This document shows positions 6,024 through 10,219 of a DNA stretch of 10,219 nucleotides, piece after piece (position 1 is the first letter of the stretch; every line of letters starts with the position of its first letter). Both the position numbers and the translations under genes were made by a program. The notes beneath the pieces are model-generated. The model made no database searches, was not told the DNA's origin, and saw only the letters and a program-made list of their open reading frames with translations. The stretch is taken from NCBI GenBank assembly GCA_026002045.1, contig BOAV01000089.1:1-10219 (forward strand), in the 5' to 3' direction. This stretch comes from Spirochaetia bacterium. GTDB lineage: Bacteria; Spirochaetota; Spirochaetia; Treponematales; Breznakiellaceae.

Positions 6024-7037
6024 TTATATATCATCAATAATCCTGATGATATATTGCAACGCCTTTTTTGATTCCGGAGAGGCCGGCATATACGGCCATA
6101 TATGCATCATATCTTGTCCCTGAATAAACTCTGTGCTTACCCCGGCGGATTTTAACCGCTCAACAAAGGGAGGAATCTGCGGATAAAAGATATCATGGGT
6201 TCCTGAAAAAACATAAACCGGCGGGAAATTGGTAAAATCACCGTAGAGCGGCGCATTGTAAAAATTATCTTTGCTGTAATCCATGTTGAATAACTCCGGC
6301 ATCGAGTGAAGCAATTGCATGGATTCCATCTTGTCGTAGGGCGCTATTTCTTCCATGGCGGCGATAATAGCGGGATCGTTTTCCGTTACCATTGCAGGTG
6401 ACAGAAGAATTAACGCTTTTGGCATAACAAAACTCCGTGCCGGCACGGTATTTTCAAGTGTTTTGTTGTAATGACAAACGGTCAGGGCTAAATCCGCACC
6501 GGCGGAATCACCTAAAAAAACAATGTCCGCATTGGGATATGTATTCCGCATTGCATTATATATATCAACGATCATCAATGTCATTTCTTCGACTGTTGCG
6601 CCGGGTAACAGGGGATAATCGGGAACCCATACCGGTACATCTGTCGCCTGCATTATTGTGTGTATTGATTTCCAGTGAACATCATGTATCCCAAAAATGA
6701 AACCGCCGCCATGAAGAAATAAAACAGCCCGTGCCGGCGAAAGGGTATTTTTAGGTGTGATTTGATAACACGGCCTGTCATGAAAAATCCGGGTATCAAC
6801 ATTAAATTTTTTGTAGATATATTTTGGAGGAGGTTCGGATATATCGGATCTATGCTGTTCGAGGTATGCGCCAAATTCTTCAGTACCAAGGCTAAAATAT
6901 TTTTTATGACTCATACTTCCCACTATCGACTCTACCATTTGATAGCGCACACTGGTAGTAGTTGCACAGCTTGCAAGGAATAAAAAGAACCAAAATAGTA
7001 ATAACAGATTCACCTGTTTTAACGATTTCATGGTCAT
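6024..7037 (-). CDS. Lipoprotein esterase/lipase of the hormone-sensitive-lipase alpha/beta hydrolase family
   Basis: A 337-residue lipoprotein. A hydrophobic leader ends in the lipobox LASC (Cys24), so the protein should be lipid-anchored in the envelope. The hydrolase domain carries the oxyanion-hole motif HGGG (109-112), the nucleophile elbow GDSAG (Ser178), the acid in SGTHD (Asp282) and the histidine in MMHIWPY (His312). This triad order and HGGG are typical of the HSL/carboxylesterase family, which hydrolyses short acyl esters and related substrates. ATG 7037 overlaps the stop of the HAD gene as ATGA, which suggests translational coupling; the second ATG at 7031 is a possible alternative and there is no strong ribosome-binding site. 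It is the last gene of the GH3-HAD-esterase operon and converges on the membrane hydrolase gene, with only 17 bp between stops. Substrate unknown; residues of the triad all look intact. Confidence 0.85.
   Translation of the reverse strand: MTMKSLKQVNLLLLFWFFLFLASCATTTSVRYQMVESIVGSMSHKKYFSLGTEEFGAYLEQHRSDISEPPPKYIYKKFNVDTRIFHDRPCYQITPKNTLSPARAVLFLHGGGFIFGIHDVHWKSIHTIMQATDVPVWVPDYPLLPGATVEEMTLMIVDIYNAMRNTYPNADIVFLGDSAGADLALTVCHYNKTLENTVPARSFVMPKALILLSPAMVTENDPAIIAAMEEIAPYDKMESMQLLHSMPELFNMDYSKDNFYNAPLYGDFTNFPPVYVFSGTHDIFYPQIPPFVERLKSAGVSTEFIQGQDMMHIWPYMPASPESKKALQYIIRIIDDI
6026..6054. repeat. Perfect inverted repeat at the convergent gene ends
   Basis: ATATATCATCA (6026-6036) and TGATGATATAT (6044-6054) form an 11-bp perfect hairpin with a 7-nt loop, inside the last codons of the lipoprotein esterase (encoding RIIDDI). 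It sits at the junction of two convergent genes and may stop transcripts or stabilise 3' ends. A T6 run lies 9 bp beyond the right arm on the plus strand (6063-6069), so a weak plus-strand terminator is possible. Confidence 0.4.
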
Positions 7038-7717
7038 GATTCATCTACCATACTACCCCGCCCCAAATTCCGGTTTGTTTCGATAAGCAAGCCGGAAAGC
7101 GCATCCCACGAGGGTGTACTCACCAAAATAAACCGCATGCCGCAGGAATGCGCCCCGTTCCCGTCGGTATCTTCGCGGTCACCGATAACGAGGATGTCGC
7201 TGCAGGGGCATTGCAGGTCGGCGGCTATTGTCAAAAAAGGCCGCGGCGCGGGTTTGAGCGCCCCGAAGGTATCCGGCCCGTATAAAGCGCCGCAACGCTC
7301 CGGCGGCAAGCCGACTGCCGCCAGACGTTCCGCTACATCAGGATAATCGGAATACACCGCATATTTTATGCCCGCCTTTTTGAGTGCATCAAAAATTTCA
7401 AGCGTACGGGGCCGTGCTTTGTATTTTTTTTCCAGAACACGGCGCATATTCGGCATATACCGCTCAAAATACCATGCGCGCAATACATCCGTGCTTTTAC
7501 CGGTGCGTCGGGAAAGGCGCTCAAAAAATTCGGCGTAATACGCTTCGGGTGACTGAAAATCAGCGCCCTTCAGCTCTTTTCTGAGACGCCTCTCCTCACG
7601 CACCGTCAACGCGTCCGGCAAATTGTACATGACAACATTGAACGCGAGACGGCGGGAATCATATAAAGTACCGTCAAAATCAAAGATAAAGGCGCGTGCC
7701 TCGGGAACCCGAGCCAT
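7034..7717 (-). CDS. HAD-superfamily hydrolase (phosphatase type)
   Basis: A 227-residue cytoplasmic protein with all HAD motifs: motif I FDFDGTLYDS with the nucleophile Asp13 and acid/base Asp15, motif II VYSDYP (Ser123), the motif III lysine in ALKPAPRP (Lys155), and motif IV GDREDTDGNGA (Asp180, Asp183/185). The helical insert between motifs I and II (about 30-105) is a type-C1 cap, as in phosphoglycolate-phosphatase-like and beta-phosphoglucomutase-like enzymes. Exact substrate is not inferable. The start ATG at 7717 lies 18 bp past the GH3 stop, with no clear Shine-Dalgarno, so translation probably depends on the preceding gene. Its stop overlaps the next start as ATGA. The operon context suggests it works with the GH3 enzyme or on its product, but this is inference. 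Confidence 0.88.
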   Translation of the reverse strand: MARVPEARAFIFDFDGTLYDSRRLAFNVVMYNLPDALTVREERRLRKELKGADFQSPEAYYAEFFERLSRRTGKSTDVLRAWYFERYMPNMRRVLEKKYKARPRTLEIFDALKKAGIKYAVYSDYPDVAERLAAVGLPPERCGALYGPDTFGALKPAPRPFLTIAADLQCPCSDILVIGDREDTDGNGAHSCGMRFILVSTPSWDALSGLLIETNRNLGRGSMVDES

Positions 7718-7735
7718 CGGATCAAAGGTCCGCAG

Positions 7736-9472
7736 TTAAATTTGCTGCGGAGGAATTTGAGCGCCCCCCTCGCCGGTTACCAGTTCCTTGAACATGGCGT
7801 GGCGCTTTTCATCCTGCATCAAAAGATTCACCTTGAACTGGCCGTCCCGGTATCCCTTGTCGATGCAATTGGCCTTGAACCGTTCAAATGACTCAGGTCC
7901 CAGCAGGGCGGTTTCCGGCGCCTTAAGGCGGTCGGAAGCCCGTTTTTCCCGATATTCAGCATTATAATTTTGCAGGCATTGATCAAGATAGGCGGTAAAC
8001 TCTTCGGCTTCCTTTACCGAGATATTCTGGTTCTCAAATTCATAGTAGAATTTATAGTTTGATTTCCGGACATCCGCAAATCCCACAAAGAAGGGGGCGA
8101 TTTTCCCGGTCTGTTTCTCCACCTCGTGGACCGCCTCGATAAACTGCCGTTCATGGAGTTTTTCTCCGGTCAGGCTGATGGTCCCGTTTCCCTTCTGGAT
8201 GAAGGTTATGGTGGGGAATTCGTTGTACCGGCCGGTCACTTCCAGAATATCGTTCATGTTGTACCGGTAGAGCCCCGCGGAAGTGGTGATCACCATGGTG
8301 TACCGCTGTCCCTCCTCAACCTCGTGCATCTGGTAAATCTTGGGATTCGGGCTGTCAATTTCGGATTCGTGGATAAACTCAAAGAACTGCAAATGGCCGA
8401 ACAGGACCGTATCCGGGCTATTTGCCTTCAAGGCGATGCCGGATTTACATTCCGAGGCTAAATAGCCGAATTCGTGGAATACACACTCCGGCGGGAAGGA
8501 ATCCCGAATCTTGTCAAAGTATACTTTTGTGTTGCCGCAAAACCAGACCATAACCTCAACCATCCGGGGCCAGTAATGCTTGGGCAGCACATTGCCGTAC
8601 CGGGCCTTTAGTTTGCGCAGTTCCTCCGCACGCTTGGGATTCGGCTTGAGCTTCGCCTCCAGGGCGACGCGGATTTCGGCGGGATAGTCAAAACGGTGGG
8701 TCAGGGTACCGTGTTCAATATCGTTCACGTATTCATCGTAGAACTCATTGGCGTTGGTCTGCATTTCCACCAGGGTGCTGGGGTTGGCGGTGATGATGAG
8801 GTGGGCGTCCCGCTCAATACCCATACGCATGATGGCATAATACCGGGCCTTATAATCGGCAATATGGAATACATCGGCCGGGGCGGTATGGAGGACCTTC
8901 ATAAACTCAGGAATATCCCGCTGACTCACCCCGGAAAGTGAACCGTAGAGGGTGCCGTCCGGGGCTGCGCCCTCTACGGCCTTCCCCACAATGGATACGG
9001 TGGGACCGTAAAACACCGTGGGCTTGTTCCGAATCAGGACATAAAACCCGATCTGGTTCATCTTTTTATAGGCATCCTTATAGTACTGCTCGGAAACCGG
9101 TATCCACTTGGGTTCATTGGTGGTCCCGCTGGTGGTGGCGTAGAGCTTGGGCTTGCCGGGGAAAAGTACCCCCGCTTCGCCATTCTTGTGGCGCTCCACA
9201 TAGGGCTTGAGGGAATCATAATCGTTTACGGGAACATTTTCATCATATAACCTGAATAATTCTTCCGGTGTTGCGGCCTTGATGATTTCATCAAAATGAT
9301 GTTCCTTACCGTACACCGTATCCTTCGATTGGGTAAGGATATCCCGCAGAACCCTGGCCTGGGTTTCCTTGCCATGTTTGGAGGCCTTTTTTAATTCCGA
9401 TAAGCCCTTTTTCCCGATAATGGTAAGCGCCAGCCGGATGAGCCACCATCCCTTTAGTCTTGGTTCTTTCAT
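7736..9472 (-). CDS. GH3-family acyl-adenylate-forming enzyme (GH3 auxin-responsive promoter family)
   Basis: A 578-residue member of the GH3 family, a branch of the adenylate-forming (ANL) superfamily whose plant members activate carboxylic acids with ATP and join them to amino acids. It has the P-loop-like motif TTSGTTNEPKWIP (113-125), the aromatic/acyl-pocket motif EFGYLASECKSG (334-345), YRYNMNDI (402-409) and GEKLHE (436-441), followed by a C-terminal lid domain to about 570. Length fits plant GH3s, around 570-610 residues. Start ATG 9472 has AAGGAG (9479-9484) 6 nt upstream, and a TTGATA-N18-TATAAT promoter lies 70-100 bp further up. First gene of the GH3-HAD-lipoprotein-esterase operon. 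Bacterial GH3 proteins are mostly uncharacterised; amide- or ester-conjugate synthesis is an inference from the plant enzymes. No signal peptide is seen, so it acts in the cytoplasm. Confidence 0.88.
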   Translation of the reverse strand: MKEPRLKGWWLIRLALTIIGKKGLSELKKASKHGKETQARVLRDILTQSKDTVYGKEHHFDEIIKAATPEELFRLYDENVPVNDYDSLKPYVERHKNGEAGVLFPGKPKLYATTSGTTNEPKWIPVSEQYYKDAYKKMNQIGFYVLIRNKPTVFYGPTVSIVGKAVEGAAPDGTLYGSLSGVSQRDIPEFMKVLHTAPADVFHIADYKARYYAIMRMGIERDAHLIITANPSTLVEMQTNANEFYDEYVNDIEHGTLTHRFDYPAEIRVALEAKLKPNPKRAEELRKLKARYGNVLPKHYWPRMVEVMVWFCGNTKVYFDKIRDSFPPECVFHEFGYLASECKSGIALKANSPDTVLFGHLQFFEFIHESEIDSPNPKIYQMHEVEEGQRYTMVITTSAGLYRYNMNDILEVTGRYNEFPTITFIQKGNGTISLTGEKLHERQFIEAVHEVEKQTGKIAPFFVGFADVRKSNYKFYYEFENQNISVKEAEEFTAYLDQCLQNYNAEYREKRASDRLKAPETALLGPESFERFKANCIDKGYRDGQFKVNLLMQDEKRHAMFKELVTGEGGAQIPPQQI

Positions 9473-9539
9473 GTTTCACTCCTTATTTAGTCAAAGATAA
9501 TGCCAGATTTCTATTTCGACAAATCACAACAATTTTGTC

Positions 9540-9569
9540 ATTATACCAGAAAACAGATCTTTGTATCAA
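9540..9569 (-). promoter_or_regulatory. Promoter of the GH3-HAD-esterase operon
   Basis: On the minus strand TTGATA (9569-9564) and a perfect TATAAT (9545-9540) are spaced 18 bp, and the -10 is preceded by TGG, an extended -10 (TGN). Transcription would start near 9533, leaving a leader of about 60 nt before the ATG at 9472. It lies inside the 5' edge of the DUF342-like gene fragment. No operator-like dyad is evident. Confidence 0.65.
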
Positions 9570-9735
9570 GGGGGTTATCGCCTGCGAAGATGCCGCAGTG
9601 GAAGTAAGGGGGGACATTATTCCCGGAACCCTCGTCGAAATTTGCCAGGCCGCCTTTTTCGTCTCCGAACCCCTCAAGCATGTCCGCTTCCGGCCGGATA
9701 AGGACTCAGGAAAAGTAATCGTAGAAAATCTGTAA
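9565..9735 (+). pseudogene. Orphan C-terminal fragment resembling DUF342/FapA
   Basis: About 56 codons ending at TAA 9735 encode a segment with GDIIPGTLVEICQAAFFVS and LKHVRFRPDKDSGKVIV. This matches the end of DUF342 (FapA-like) proteins as I know it: a beta-helical stretch with a PGxxIxI turn, then a strand pair with VxFRLD and GKIxV. There is no start codon or ribosome-binding site ahead of it, and the upstream frame does not look coding, so it is a decayed remnant whose 5' part is lost. DUF342 proteins are cytoplasmic factors linked to flagellar placement in other bacteria. The assignment is from a short pattern only. A ribosomal frameshift or a rare start codon cannot be excluded. Confidence 0.4.
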
Positions 9736-9747
9736 AAAGAAAAGATT

Positions 9748-9851
9748 TAACCACAGAGGGCACGGAGAGAAGAACACAGAGTACACAGAGAAAGAATTTT
9801 ATATTTTTTTCCTCTGTGTTCTCTGTGAATCCTCTGTGCCCTCTGTGGTTA
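9748..9851. repeat. CACAGAG-type palindromic repeat, second copy
   Basis: Perfect 16-bp arms TAACCACAGAGGGCAC (9748-9763) and its complement (9836-9851) enclose more CACAGAG units and an AT-rich centre (TTTTATATTTTTTT). The outer arms match the inner palindrome of the element at 1240-1345 over TAACCACAGAG. The 104-bp unit has no terminal CTAGTGTTCTGTC, so it is the repeat without the transposon-type ends. It sits between the DUF342-like fragment and tatD and may serve as a bidirectional terminator. Confidence 0.6.
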
Positions 9852-9857
9852 TATTCT

Positions 9858-10219
9858 CTAATGAATGTCGAAAAATGTACAGGCATTAGTGAATGTTTCT
9901 GCGGCAAGTTCTGCGGGGGCTTTCCCCAGTATTTCTGCGATAAATTCCGCGATATGTACCAGATACCGGCTTTCGTTGCGGCCGTTGCGCTTTGCCCCCG
10001 GCATATTACGGGGCATGAGGTAGGGGGCGTCGGTTTCCAGGAGCAGTTTATCTGCGGGAATTTTTTTAATAAGGGGGATAAGATGGCGCCCACGCCGCTC
10101 ATCGCAGATCCAGCCGGTGATGCCGATATAGGCCCCTAATTCCAGATACCTTTCCAGTTCTTTTTCACCACCGGTAAAACAGTGAACCACCATTCTCTTT
10201 ATATTTGTTAAGTTGTTTT
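9858..10219 (-). CDS. tatD: TatD-family metal-dependent deoxyribonuclease, 3' part (runs off the window)
   Basis: The frame is open to the right edge and holds about the last 120 residues of a TatD-family nuclease, a TIM-barrel metalloenzyme with 3'-exonuclease activity on DNA (and RNA in E. coli). Visible are VVHCFTGG (a metal-ligand His), the segment GYIGITGWICDERRG-like ending, LLLETDAPYLMPRNMP with the conserved Asp of the active site, RNESRYLVHIAEFIAE, and the C-terminal TFTNACTFFDIH. The ITGW.CDERRG and ETDAPYL signatures resemble E. coli TatD more than YcfH/TatD3-type paralogues. Stop is at 9858, 7 bp past the palindromic repeat. The true start lies beyond 10219, and an internal Met at 10193 should not be taken as the start because the upstream frame continues in family style. 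Confidence 0.9.
   Translation of the reverse strand, partial: NNLTNIKRMVVHCFTGGEKELERYLELGAYIGITGWICDERRGRHLIPLIKKIPADKLLLETDAPYLMPRNMPGAKRNGRNESRYLVHIAEFIAEILGKAPAELAAETFTNACTFFDIH

Noticed and set aside
9460..9564. The first part of the 91-codon plus-strand frame as a genuine N-terminus
   Set aside because: Its ATG lies within the antisense start region of the GH3 gene, lacks a ribosome-binding site, and the first 35 residues do not resemble the DUF342-like C-terminal part.

Overview
The window looks like chromosomal DNA from a spirochaete of the genus Treponema, most plausibly a termite-gut or other free-living lineage with a mid-to-high GC genome. That placement is an inference from protein style (spirochaete-type glucose-6-phosphate isomerase, LASC lipobox lipoprotein, a bacterial GH3-family protein), from the abundance of palindromic interspersed repeats, and from attC-like sites resembling the chromosomal integron known in Treponema denticola. 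No rRNA or tRNA gene and no CRISPR array was seen.

Layout. Positions 1-1200 form an integron-cassette-like segment. Two attC-like sites (39-207 and 1090-1196) flank an AT-rich gene for a small exported, probably outer-membrane beta-barrel protein (276-968, minus). The 5' end of a further inverted core pair sits at the left edge. Positions 1197-1608 are a mobile-element graveyard: a MITE-like nested palindrome, the truncated 5' end of an IS256-like element, and another palindrome. Positions 1609-4005 hold two minus-strand metabolic genes, a flavin reductase-like flavoprotein and glucose-6-phosphate isomerase (pgi), separated by a palindromic repeat. A divergent plus-strand gene (4047-6006) encodes a membrane alpha/beta hydrolase with a multi-helix C-terminal domain; its reading frame is broken at a run of seven C. 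Convergent to it is a tight minus-strand operon (9472 down to 6024): GH3-family acyl-adenylate/amide synthetase, HAD-family phosphatase, and a lipoprotein esterase of the hormone-sensitive-lipase type. The operon has a near-consensus promoter at 9540-9569. Upstream lie a C-terminal fragment resembling DUF342/FapA, a second copy of the CACAGAG palindrome, and the 3' part of a tatD gene running off the right edge.

How the parts relate. pgi is core glycolysis and tatD is housekeeping. The GH3-HAD-esterase operon looks like a small pathway acting on acyl conjugates: an ATP-dependent ligase, a phosphatase-fold enzyme and an envelope esterase. Its substrates cannot be read from sequence. The accessory material (cassette, IS remnant, palindromic repeats, gene fragments) fills the gaps between these genes.
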